In this document: in pieces, positions 1 to 7,939 of the stretch | How the letters are laid out: every line of letters starts with the position of its first letter | Numbering within the stretch: position 1 is the stretch's first letter | DNA from: WTFY01 sp965203725 | Lineage (GTDB): Bacteria > Pseudomonadota > Gammaproteobacteria > UBA4575 | Direction: 5' to 3' | Assembly (NCBI GenBank): GCA_965203725.1 | Contig: CBDBDH010000002.1 | Coordinates: 558,001-622,000, forward strand | DNA: 64,000 bases | Translations under genes and position numbers: made by a program | Notes under the pieces: generated by a model | What the model was told of the DNA's origin: nothing | The model's input: only the letters and a program-made list of their open reading frames with translations | Databases searched by the model: none

Positions 1-864
1 ACGCTGGTCAAGAAGGAACTGCGTGCGGATGCCGAGGAGTTCGGGGACGACCGGCGCAGCCGGCTGGTCGAGCGCGAGGCCTCCAGCGCGCTGGACGAGT
101 CGGAACTGGTGCCGGTCGAGCGGGTCACGGTCGTGCTCTCGGAGATGGGCTGGGCGCGCGCGGCCAAGGGGGTGGATGTCGACGTGCAGGCCCTGAGCTA
201 CCGCACCGGCGATGCCTACCGGGCGCATGTCACGGGCAAGTCCAACCAGCCGGTGCTGTTCCTGGACGCACAGGGGCGCTGCTATGCCCTGCAGGCCCAC
301 GGGCTGCCCTCCGCACGCAGCCAGGGCGAACCGCTCTCCGGACACTTCAAGACCGCGGACGGGGCCCGGTTTGCGGGCCTGATGATGGGTGAGGAAGAGA
401 CCCTGTTCCTGGTGGCGAGCAGTGCCGGATACGGCTTCGTCTGCAAGTTTGCGGACATGACCACCCGCTCCCGCTCGGGCAAGGCGGTGCTGTCGGTGCC
501 GAAAGGGGCCGTGGCCCTGCCGCCCGTGAAAGTGCACGATGCGGCGCAGGATCTGGTGGTCGCGGTCAGCTCCCAGGGACGCATGCTGGTCATTCCGGTG
601 GCGGAGCTGCCGACGCTGTCCAAGGGCAAGGGCAACAAGATCATCGATGTGCGCCATCACCAGGGCGGCGATGACGCGGAGACGATGTGCGCGGTGGCGA
701 CCGTGCGCGAGGACGAGTCCATCACGCTGTCCTCGGGGCAGCGAATCAAGAAAATGAACGCGCGTGAACTTGCCGGCTATGCCGGTGCACGTGCCAAGCG
801 CGGCATGCTGCTTTCCCGGGGCTATCGCAGCGTCGATGCAATTGAGGTACATTTCAGGAAATGA
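1..864 (+). CDS. parC: DNA topoisomerase IV subunit A, C-terminal part (partial at window edge)
   Basis: The reading frame is open from base 1 to the TGA at 862-864, so this is the last 287 residues of a gene that starts outside the window. The first ~35 residues are charged and helical and resemble the end of the breakage-reunion domain. The rest looks like the beta-pinwheel C-terminal domain of ParC, with repeated blades such as FLDAQGRCYAL and RMLVIPVAELP and a final GQRIKKMNARELAGYAGARA segment. The ParC C-terminal domain binds DNA and sets the preference for decatenation. GyrA is the main alternative, but the short pinwheel and the lack of an acidic tail favour ParC. htpX follows 34 bases downstream. 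Confidence 0.85.
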   Translation, partial: TLVKKELRADAEEFGDDRRSRLVEREASSALDESELVPVERVTVVLSEMGWARAAKGVDVDVQALSYRTGDAYRAHVTGKSNQPVLFLDAQGRCYALQAHGLPSARSQGEPLSGHFKTADGARFAGLMMGEEETLFLVASSAGYGFVCKFADMTTRSRSGKAVLSVPKGAVALPPVKVHDAAQDLVVAVSSQGRMLVIPVAELPTLSKGKGNKIIDVRHHQGGDDAETMCAVATVREDESITLSSGQRIKKMNARELAGYAGARAKRGMLLSRGYRSVDAIEVHFRK

Positions 865-898
865 AGGCCGGCCGGCCGACAGGGAGGACATTCTGAAG

Positions 899-1786
899 AT
901 GGGTATGCGCCTTTTACTGTTTCTGCTCACCAATTTCTCGGTGGTTCTGGTCCTCAGCATCAGTGCCCGGGTGTTCGGGCTGGATTACTGGCTCGCCCAG
1001 CAGGGCATGGCCGGACAGCTGAACGGCCTGCTGCTGATGTCACTGGCCTTCGGGTTTGGCGGCGCCTTTATTTCCCTGGCCATCTCCAAGTGGATGGCCA
1101 AGCGCAGCATGGGCGTGCGCATCATCGAGGAGCCGGCCAGTGCCTCGGAGAAGTGGCTCGTCGAGACGGTGCGCAGACAGGCCGGGCAGGCGGGCATCGG
1201 CATGCCCGAAGTGGGGATTTTCGACACCCCCCAGCTGAATGCCTTCGCGACCGGCATGAACCGCAACCAGGCGCTGGTTGCCGTGAGCACGGGATTGCTG
1301 GGGGCCATGAGCCGCGACGAGGTCGAGGCCGTGCTCGGTCACGAGGTGAGCCACGTGGCCAACGGCGACATGATCACCATGGGCCTGTTGCAGGGGGTGC
1401 TGAATACCTTCGTGATCTTCATCTCGCGCATCATCGGCATGATCGTGGACAAGGCCATATTCAAGGTGCAGCGCGGCATCGGTCCCGGTTATTTCATCGC
1501 CAGCATAATCGCCGAGATCATCCTCGGGATCCTGGCCGCCATCATCGCAAGCTGGTTTTCAAGGCGACGGGAATTTCGTGCCGATGCCGGTGGGGCCGAC
1601 CTGGCCGGGCGCGAAAAGATGATCGCGGCCCTGCAGCGCCTGCAGGCCCAGTACGAGCCCGACGAACTGCCGGGCCAGCTGGCCGCCTTCGGGATCTCGG
1701 GCGGTGTCAAGAGCGGTTTGCAAAAGTTGCTGATGTCCCATCCGCCGCTCGATGAGCGGATCGCCGCCCTGCATCAGGCCGGATAA
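899..1786 (+). CDS. htpX: Membrane zinc metalloprotease HtpX
   Basis: A 295-residue M48B protease of the inner membrane that takes part in quality control of membrane proteins. Two N-terminal membrane segments (about residues 3-25 and 36-58) precede the catalytic domain. The zinc site HEVSH is at residues 148-152, and the third ligand is probably Glu225 in RREFRAD. Two more hydrophobic stretches lie between them. The open frame extends upstream to 764, but that part overlaps parC. I chose ATG 899 because it matches the usual MxxRxxLFLLTN start and has AGGGAGG upstream. Length is normal for the family. Confidence 0.95.
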   Translation: MGMRLLLFLLTNFSVVLVLSISARVFGLDYWLAQQGMAGQLNGLLLMSLAFGFGGAFISLAISKWMAKRSMGVRIIEEPASASEKWLVETVRRQAGQAGIGMPEVGIFDTPQLNAFATGMNRNQALVAVSTGLLGAMSRDEVEAVLGHEVSHVANGDMITMGLLQGVLNTFVIFISRIIGMIVDKAIFKVQRGIGPGYFIASIIAEIILGILAAIIASWFSRRREFRADAGGADLAGREKMIAALQRLQAQYEPDELPGQLAAFGISGGVKSGLQKLLMSHPPLDERIAALHQAG

Positions 1787-2826
1787 GTCAAGGCCTCGGC
1801 CTGGCATGCGACCTGCGTTTTCCCGGGCTCGCCGGCCTGCTCCCTGACCAGGCGCGGCACCAGGTAGCCAGGCAGGCGGGCCGCCACCTCTTTCATGATC
1901 GTGCAGGCGGCGGCTTCATCGACATCGAAATGCATTGCGCCCTGCACCTTGTCCAGAAGGTGCAGGTAGTAGGGCAGCACGCCCGCCTCGAACAGGCGCT
2001 CACTCAGTTCAACCAGGATGTCCGCATCGTCGTTGACATCGCGCAGCAGCACGCTCTGGTTCAGCACATGGCACCGTGCGCCCGACAACGTTCGCAGTTT
2101 CTCTTGGAGCTTGTGGTCGAGTTCTCGCGGATGGTTGACATGCACCACCACCACTATGTCCAGCTCGCTGCACTCTATCCAGTCCAGCAACTCGGCGCTG
2201 ATCCGCTCTGGAATCACCACGGGCAGGCGCGTGTGCACACGCAATCGTTTCACGTGCGGGATTGTCTGCAGTTGACCAACCAGCTGTGCGATCTCCTGGT
2301 CGGTGAGCACCAGCGGGTCGCCGCCGCTTAAGATGACCTCCTCGATACTGGGGTCCCCGGCAATCTCCTCGAGGGCCGAACGCCAGGCATCGCCTCGCGG
2401 GTTTTGCAGGGCATAGGGGAAGTGGCGGCGAAAGCAGTAACGGCAGTGGATCGCGCAACGGCTGGTCGCCAACAAAAGCGCGCGGCCGTGGTACTTTTTC
2501 AGCAATCCCGGGCTTTTCACGCAGGCCAGGTCGCCGACCGGATCGGGGCCGAAACCGGCGGACTCCTGTTCCTCTAGGGCATGCGGCAGAACCTGCAGCA
2601 GCAACGGGTCGCGCGGGTCCGATTTGCGCATGCGCTCGACATAGCTCCAGGGGACGCGCAGCGGAAATTGCCGGCAGGCCGCCCGGCTCACCGAAAGTTG
2701 GTCAGCCTGCAGTTCCAGTGCCTCGCAAAGCGTGTCCATCCTGGTGATGGAGTCCCTGTACTGTTGCTGCCACGTGGTTTCTGGAGCAGCGGGGACACGT
2801 GCTAGACTTGGGCGCTTTGATTGCAT
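1774..2826 (-). CDS. epmB: EF-P beta-lysylation protein EpmB (lysine 2,3-aminomutase-like radical SAM enzyme)
   Basis: 350 residues. EpmB converts L-alpha-lysine to (R)-beta-lysine for attachment to elongation factor P. The radical SAM cluster ligands are Cys124, Cys128 and Cys131 in SRCAIHCRYCFRR. A GGDPL motif and the HTRLPVVIP segment typical of the KamA/EpmB fold follow. The open frame runs much further upstream, through the reverse of efp, but only the part from ATG 2826 (MQSKRPS) is homologous. Its start lies 21 bases from the start of divergent efp, so regulatory DNA must overlap the coding ends. The 3' end overlaps htpX tail-to-tail by 13 bases. Confidence 0.95.
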   Translation of the reverse strand: MQSKRPSLARVPAAPETTWQQQYRDSITRMDTLCEALELQADQLSVSRAACRQFPLRVPWSYVERMRKSDPRDPLLLQVLPHALEEQESAGFGPDPVGDLACVKSPGLLKKYHGRALLLATSRCAIHCRYCFRRHFPYALQNPRGDAWRSALEEIAGDPSIEEVILSGGDPLVLTDQEIAQLVGQLQTIPHVKRLRVHTRLPVVIPERISAELLDWIECSELDIVVVVHVNHPRELDHKLQEKLRTLSGARCHVLNQSVLLRDVNDDADILVELSERLFEAGVLPYYLHLLDKVQGAMHFDVDEAAACTIMKEVAARLPGYLVPRLVREQAGEPGKTQVACQAEALTYPA

Positions 2827-2847
2827 GACTCGAAAGGCGATGAACCC

Positions 2848-3417
2848 ATGGCTTCCTATAATACCAATGAATTCCGTGCCGGCCTGAAGCTGACCCTCGA
2901 CGGCGACCCCTATGCCATCATCGAGAACGAGTTCGTCAAACCCGGTAAAGGGCAGGCTTTCAACCGGGTCAAGCTGCGCAACCTGAAAACCGGGCGGGTC
3001 ATCGACCGTACCTTCAAGTCCGGCGAGTCGGTCGAGGGCGCGGACGTGGTAGATACGGACATGCAGTACCTGTACAACGACGGCGGTTACTGGCATTTCA
3101 TGGACCCCGTGTCCTACGAGCAGTATGCCGCGCCGCAGGCCGTGGTGGGGGAGGCGGCCCTCTGGCTCAAGGGCCAGGAGACTTGCTGCCTGACCCTGCT
3201 GGACGGCGAACCCCTGGCCGTGACGCCCCCCAATTTCGTCGAGCTGCAGATCACCGAGACCGATCCGGGCGTGCGCGGGGATACGGCCACGGGCGGAGTC
3301 AAGCCGGCCACCCTGGAAACCGGAGCCGTGGTCAAGGTGCCCCTGTTCATCGAGGAAGGCGAAGTGCTGCGCATCGATACGCGTACCGCCGAGTACGTCT
3401 CGCGCGTGAAAGAATGA
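2848..3417 (+). CDS. efp: Elongation factor P
   Basis: 189 residues with the KOW-like N-terminal domain and two OB folds. EF-P rescues ribosomes stalled on polyproline stretches. The modification site is Lys34 in VKPGKGQAF, which EpmA beta-lysylates in the E. coli-type system. The presence of epmB and epmA on either side agrees with Lys (not Arg) at this position. ATG 2848 (MASYNTNEF) is chosen over an upstream ATG at 2824 because it matches the family start and follows AAAGGCGA. The stop overlaps the epmA start (ATGA at 3414-3417), so the two genes are translationally coupled. Confidence 0.97.
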   Translation: MASYNTNEFRAGLKLTLDGDPYAIIENEFVKPGKGQAFNRVKLRNLKTGRVIDRTFKSGESVEGADVVDTDMQYLYNDGGYWHFMDPVSYEQYAAPQAVVGEAALWLKGQETCCLTLLDGEPLAVTPPNFVELQITETDPGVRGDTATGGVKPATLETGAVVKVPLFIEEGEVLRIDTRTAEYVSRVKE

Positions 3418-4376
3418 CGCGGGATTCGGCGAGCGCAGCCGAGGCTGCACACACGCCTAGCTGCGAGGCCGGGTTTGTGCAGGTCCAGCAGGTGCGGGCG
3501 CGCCTGTACGCCGGGGTACGTGAATTCTTCAGCTCCCGAAATGTGCTGGAAGTGCAAACCCCGGCCATCCATCCCACCACCGTGACCGACCCGCACATCG
3601 ACAGCGTCAAGGTGGCCTGCAACGGGCAATCGCAGTTTCTGCACACCTCGCCCGAGTACGCGATGAAAGGCCTGCTGGCCAGCCTGGGCTGCGACATCTA
3701 CCAGCTGTGCAGGGTATTTCGCGACGGCGAGTCCGGGCGCTTCCACCATACGGAATTCACGATGCTGGAGTGGTACCGCCTGCACTGGAGCTACCGGGAC
3801 CTGATGGAAGAAGTGGATGCCTTGGTCAGGCACCTGTTATCGGGCAGCTTCCCCCTGCAGGCATCCCGGTTCGTCGGTTTCCAGGAGGTGTTCCTCCAGT
3901 ACTGCGGCCTGGATCCCTGGTCTGCCGGGCGCGAAGACTACCGGGGTGCGTGCCGGCAGGCAGGCCTGTCGCTCCCCGCGCGGTGGTCGGTCGATGCCTA
4001 CCAGGCCCTGCTGCTGGACCACGTGATTGCCACCCGTTTCCCCAGGGACCGCCTGGTCTTCGTCTACGATTTCCCGCCGGCGCAGGCCAGCCTGGCAAGA
4101 ATCAACGATCGGCAAAGGGCCGAGCGCTTCGAACTCTATGCCGGCGGGCTGGAGCTTGCCAACGGCTACCAGGAACTGGTCGATGCGAGCGAACAGCGCC
4201 GGCGGTTCGAAGCCGACAACCGCAAGCGCGAGGCGCTGGGCAAGGAGGTGCTGGAGCCGGACCCGGCGTTGATCGCGGCGCTCGAGCGGGGATTGCCGGA
4301 CTGCGCCGGGGTGGCCGTGGGCATGGACCGCTTGCTGATGCTGGCCACCGGGGTGGACGATATCAGGAGGCTTTAG
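3414..4376 (+). CDS. epmA: EF-P--(R)-beta-lysine ligase EpmA (GenX/PoxA)
   Basis: 320 residues, a truncated class II lysyl-tRNA synthetase-like enzyme without an anticodon-binding domain. It activates beta-lysine and transfers it to Lys34 of EF-P. Class II motifs are visible: motif 2 around FRDGESGRFHHTEFTMLEWYR, shortened here to FRDGE and HHTEFTMLEWYR, and motif 3 GVAVGMDRLLML near the C-terminus. ATG 3414 overlaps the efp stop by four bases. The longer open frame upstream of it lies within efp and is not homologous. The 3' end overlaps psd by 14 bases tail-to-tail. Confidence 0.96.
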   Translation: MTRDSASAAEAAHTPSCEAGFVQVQQVRARLYAGVREFFSSRNVLEVQTPAIHPTTVTDPHIDSVKVACNGQSQFLHTSPEYAMKGLLASLGCDIYQLCRVFRDGESGRFHHTEFTMLEWYRLHWSYRDLMEEVDALVRHLLSGSFPLQASRFVGFQEVFLQYCGLDPWSAGREDYRGACRQAGLSLPARWSVDAYQALLLDHVIATRFPRDRLVFVYDFPPAQASLARINDRQRAERFELYAGGLELANGYQELVDASEQRRRFEADNRKREALGKEVLEPDPALIAALERGLPDCAGVAVGMDRLLMLATGVDDIRRL

Positions 4377-5304
4377 AGACCGAAGCTTTGGATCTCGAAG
4401 CCTTGGATCTCGGGGCATCCGTGCTGCCGGCGCTGCCCAGCCGCTGCCCCATCTTCACGGGCTGTTGCTTGCGAAGGCCGGCGTCCCATTCCACCGCGGG
4501 CGATTCAAAGGCGATGATCGCCGTGGAGCCCATGTGGAAGATGCCCAGTTCATCGCCCTTGTTCAGTTTCACGCCCGGATACTGTTTGCGCTGAAGGGTC
4601 CGTTTTCTTGCGGGGGTGACCCGTCCTTCCCAGGCCAGTTCGATCGCGGCCACGTTCACCGCACCCACCATGACGACCGCCATCCACCCGAGTTCGGTTT
4701 CAAAGATCGAAATCACGCGCTCGTTGCGGGTATACAGGTTGTCCACGACTTCGGCCGAGTAGGGGGCCACGCTGAACAGCCTCCCGGGCACATACACCAT
4801 CTCCTTCAGGACTCCGTCGAAAGGCATGTGCACGCGGTGGTAGTCTCGCGGGGACAGGTAGATCGTGGCAAAATTTCCACGCTCGCACAGACGGCCGTAC
4901 TCGCAGACCCCTCCCAGCAGTTGCCGCATGGAAAACCAGCGCCCCTTGGCTTGGATCGCACGGTGGCTGGCGTAGTCCGAGACCTGGCTGATCCGCCCGT
5001 CGGCGGGACTGACGATGACATTGGCCCCGGGTGCGATGGGCCGTGCACCCGGGACCAGCTGGCGTGTAAAAAAATCATCGAAGCTTGCGTAATCTTCGGG
5101 ATGGGCGTGGCAGGCTTCATGCATGTCGACATCGAACGTGCGTATGAACAGGCGGATGGCAGGATTCTTCAAGGGTATGCGCAGGCGCGTAGCCCAGAAG
5201 GTGATCCGCGACACGAGGTGATGGGGAAACAGGCGGAACAGCCACCCCTTGCAATGCTTCCACGCGGCATCCATCAGCGTCCGTGCCCTGGAATGACCCG
5301 TCAT
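4363..5304 (-). CDS. psd: Phosphatidylserine decarboxylase proenzyme
   Basis: 313 residues. Psd makes phosphatidylethanolamine at the inner membrane and self-cleaves to create a pyruvoyl cofactor. The cleavage site is GST at 259-261 (GIFHMGSTAIIAF), so Ser260 becomes the pyruvoyl group. The usual motif is LGST, and Met at 258 is a mild variant. The HRVHMPFDG motif is present. The last ~14 residues are a low-complexity repeat of SKAS units, coded by repeats at 4379-4420. ATG 5304 overlaps the stop of the small upstream ORF (ATGA), so the pair is probably coupled. Confidence 0.95.
   Translation of the reverse strand: MTGHSRARTLMDAAWKHCKGWLFRLFPHHLVSRITFWATRLRIPLKNPAIRLFIRTFDVDMHEACHAHPEDYASFDDFFTRQLVPGARPIAPGANVIVSPADGRISQVSDYASHRAIQAKGRWFSMRQLLGGVCEYGRLCERGNFATIYLSPRDYHRVHMPFDGVLKEMVYVPGRLFSVAPYSAEVVDNLYTRNERVISIFETELGWMAVVMVGAVNVAAIELAWEGRVTPARKRTLQRKQYPGVKLNKGDELGIFHMGSTAIIAFESPAVEWDAGLRKQQPVKMGQRLGSAGSTDAPRSKASRSKASVSKAS
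4379..4420. repeat. Short tandem repeat coding the Psd C-terminal SKAS tail
   Basis: Near-identical units around CTTGGATCTCG repeat two to three times in the last codons of psd, giving the SKASRSKASVSKAS tail. It lies just past the epmA stop on the other strand. The repeat may have arisen by slippage and extended the protein past its conserved end. Confidence 0.6.
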
Positions 5305-5477
5305 GGCCCGGGTCCGGGTTTCGGGCGCGCCATTGCGGACTCGCCCGGGGGGTTCGAGACCGCACGCTCCGGGGATTCCGGGCCGGGGTCTGCTCTTGAA
5401 TACATGCCGTTGACAAGTGCCATGCAGACCGTGAAGCCTGCGAGCGCCAGCAGCATGTGGATGTCTCGCCAGATCAT
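5301..5477 (-). CDS. Small single-pass membrane protein coupled to psd (hypothetical)
   Basis: 58 residues from ATG 5477, with AGGACC eight bases upstream. The protein starts MIWRDIHMLL and has one hydrophobic segment (residues ~7-23) followed by a Pro/Ser-rich hydrophilic tail. Its stop overlaps the psd start (ATGA, 5301-5304), which supports real translation. The frame is open upstream to 5549, but that extension has no good ribosome site. No family recognised. A role linked to Psd is only inferred from the coupling. Confidence 0.5.
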   Translation of the reverse strand: MIWRDIHMLLALAGFTVCMALVNGMYSRADPGPESPERAVSNPPGESAMARPKPGPGP

Positions 5478-5597
5478 TTTGCAGGTCCTGGAATTCTCAC
5501 AAACAGGGCTCATGTCCGCAGCATTGTATAACCTTTTCAGCGCGGACACGCAGGCGGGCCCGGACAGTTCTTTTCGCGGAGGTGTTATTATTGGCGG

Positions 5598-6698
5598 ATG
5601 CCCGGCAACTCGTATGGAAAATTATTCACGGTCACTTCCTTCGGCGAAAGTCATGGAAGCGCCATCGGCTGCATCGTCGATGGCTGTCCTCCCGGCCTGG
5701 AACTTCAGGCCTCGGACCTGCAGGTCGATCTCGACCGGCGGCGCCCCGGCAAGACGCGCCATACCTCGCAGCGGCGCGAACCGGACCAGGTCGAGATCCT
5801 GTCCGGCACCTTCGAAGGCCGGACCACCGGCACGCCCATCGGCCTGATCATCTACAACCAGGATGCGCGCTCCAAGGACTACAACGATATCAAGGAGAAG
5901 TTTCGCCCGGGCCATGCGGACTACACCTACCTGAAAAAGTACGGCCGGCGGGACTACCGAGGCGGCGGTCGCTCTTCGGCGCGCGAGACCGCCATGCGGG
6001 TGGCCGCCGGGGCGATTGCGAAAAAATGCCTGAAGCAGGGGTCCGGAATCGAGATTCGCGGCTGCCTTTCGCAACTGGGCCCGATCGAAATCGAGCACAG
6101 GGACTGGGAGGCGGTGGAAGCCAACCCCTTCTTCTGCCCGGACGCGGACAAGGTTGCGGAACTCGAGAACTTCATGGACGGGCTACGCAAGCAGGGCGAC
6201 TCGACCGGGGCCCGGGTCACGGTCGTGGCAAGCGGCATGACCACGGGGCTGGGCGAGCCCGTGTTCGACCGCCTGGATGCCGATATCGCCCATGCCATGA
6301 TGAGCATCAACGCGGTCAAGGGCGTGGAGATCGGCGCCGGGTTCGGATGCGTGGCGCAAATGGGCAGCCAGTGCCGCGATGAGATCAGCCCGCAGGGATT
6401 TCTCTCCAATCACGCGGGCGGGGTGCTGGGCGGCATCTCCACCGGCCAGGACCTTCGGGTCAGCGTGGCGTTCAAGCCGACGTCGAGTATCCGCATTCCC
6501 GGAAAAACCGTGGATGTGCGTGGCGAGCCCACGGAAATCGTCACGACCGGGCGCCATGATCCCTGTGTCGGCATACGCGGTGTGCCGATTGCCGAGGCGA
6601 TGCTCGCCCTGGTGGTCATGGATCATGTCCTTCGCCAGCGTGCACAAAATCTCGATGTGGACTGTGCCACGCCGGACATCCCGTCTTCGGCGCCCTGA
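5598..6698 (+). CDS. aroC: Chorismate synthase
   Basis: 366 residues, normal for the family. It converts EPSP to chorismate, the last step of the shikimate pathway, using reduced FMN. Signatures seen are GESHGSAIGCIVDG near residue 17, RPGHADYTY, the RGGGRSSARETA region and the late GRHDPCVGIRGVPIAEAM. ATG 5598 gives MPGNSYGKLF, the usual start. The trp genes further right use its product. Confidence 0.97.
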   Translation: MPGNSYGKLFTVTSFGESHGSAIGCIVDGCPPGLELQASDLQVDLDRRRPGKTRHTSQRREPDQVEILSGTFEGRTTGTPIGLIIYNQDARSKDYNDIKEKFRPGHADYTYLKKYGRRDYRGGGRSSARETAMRVAAGAIAKKCLKQGSGIEIRGCLSQLGPIEIEHRDWEAVEANPFFCPDADKVAELENFMDGLRKQGDSTGARVTVVASGMTTGLGEPVFDRLDADIAHAMMSINAVKGVEIGAGFGCVAQMGSQCRDEISPQGFLSNHAGGVLGGISTGQDLRVSVAFKPTSSIRIPGKTVDVRGEPTEIVTTGRHDPCVGIRGVPIAEAMLALVVMDHVLRQRAQNLDVDCATPDIPSSAP

Positions 6699-6745
6699 GT
6701 GCCGAGCTGGCAGTTGAACCCGTAACGGCCTGATCTGGAACAGGG

Positions 6746-7939
6746 ATGTTGTCCGGGCAGCAACCGTCTGCAAGGCGAGGCAGGCACGCCACGGTCTATT
6801 TCTTCTACTACGCGACGCTCGGCGCGCTGCTTCCGTACTGGAGCCTGTACCTGCTGCATCTCGATTTCAATGCCCGCCAGATCGGCGAGCTTTCCGCCGT
6901 GCTGCTGGCGACCAAGATTATCGCGCCGACGATCTGGGCGTACCTGGCCGACCGTGCCGGTGAGCGGATGCGGGTCGCGCGCTACGCCGTGTTTGCAGGT
7001 ATCTGCATGTTCGCCCTGGTGCTTCCGGTGCGCGAGTACTGGACCATGCTGGCGGTGCTGGCGGGGTTCGGGTTTTTCTGGAACGCGGCCTTGCCCCAGT
7101 TCGAGGCCACTACCATGAATTTCCTGGGCAAGGACCGCTATCAGTACGGGCGCGTGCGCCTCTGGGGCTCGGTCGGGTTCCTGGTGACCGTCCTGGTGCT
7201 GGCCCAGTTGATGCGCGATGAGGGGATCCGGTTCCTGCCGTGGGCGATCCTGGTGATCCTGACCGGCATCTGGCTGAGCAGCCTGCGCGTGCAGGACTCG
7301 CCCAGCATCGGCCACGGGACCCGGGACGCTTCGCTGCTGGGCACCTGCCGGCAGGCACCGGTCATCGCCTTGCTGCTGGCCGCGTTTCTCATGCAGATGA
7401 GCCACGGTGCCTACTACACGTTTTTCAGCATCTACCTGGAGGACCTGGGGTACCCGCGAACCGCGGTGGGTCAGCTGTGGATGCTGGGGGTGGTGGCCGA
7501 GATCGTGCTGTTTCTCATGGTCTACCGGCTGCTGTCGAGATTTGGTGCGGGGCGCCTGCTGGGCATGGCCATGGGGCTGACGGCACTTCGCTGGTGGCTG
7601 ATCGCCATGTATGCAGACCACCTGCCCGTGTTGCTGCTGGCCCAGTTGCTGCACGCGGCCTCCTACGGGCTGTTTCATGCCTCGGCGATCTGCATGATCG
7701 ATGAATACTTCCCCGGGGCGCTGCAGAGCCAGGGCATGGCGCTGTATTCCAGTATCAGCTTTGGCCTTGGAATTTCGCTAGGCAGCCTTGTGAGCGGGTA
7801 TACTTGGAGCGCCGTCGGCGCTTCCGGGGTCTACCTGCTGGCGGCCGGCATGGCCGCCTTCGCACTGCTTCAGTACCTGTGGCTGGGTGTGCGCGACCGG
7901 GCCAGGCGTGAGCGACACGGGCCGGCAGGATCACGATAA
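6746..7939 (+). CDS. MFS transporter, LacY/HcaT-like
   Basis: 397 residues with about 12 hydrophobic segments. It starts FFYYATLGALLPYWSLYL, which is typical of the MFS_1-like/nucleoside-proton symporter and 3-phenylpropionate transporter group. The loop after TM2 has YLADRAGERMR, a variant of the MFS motif A. The substrate cannot be read from sequence. Its TAA stop overlaps the leuC ATG by one base, so it is co-transcribed with the leucine genes, but a leucine-related role is not shown. Confidence 0.8.
   Translation: MLSGQQPSARRGRHATVYFFYYATLGALLPYWSLYLLHLDFNARQIGELSAVLLATKIIAPTIWAYLADRAGERMRVARYAVFAGICMFALVLPVREYWTMLAVLAGFGFFWNAALPQFEATTMNFLGKDRYQYGRVRLWGSVGFLVTVLVLAQLMRDEGIRFLPWAILVILTGIWLSSLRVQDSPSIGHGTRDASLLGTCRQAPVIALLLAAFLMQMSHGAYYTFFSIYLEDLGYPRTAVGQLWMLGVVAEIVLFLMVYRLLSRFGAGRLLGMAMGLTALRWWLIAMYADHLPVLLLAQLLHAASYGLFHASAICMIDEYFPGALQSQGMALYSSISFGLGISLGSLVSGYTWSAVGASGVYLLAAGMAAFALLQYLWLGVRDRARRERHGPAGSR

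Noticed and set aside
1774..3450. Fusion of epmB with an extra 208-residue N-terminal domain
   Set aside because: The extension is the antisense of efp and has no domain. Homology starts at MQSKRPS (2826).
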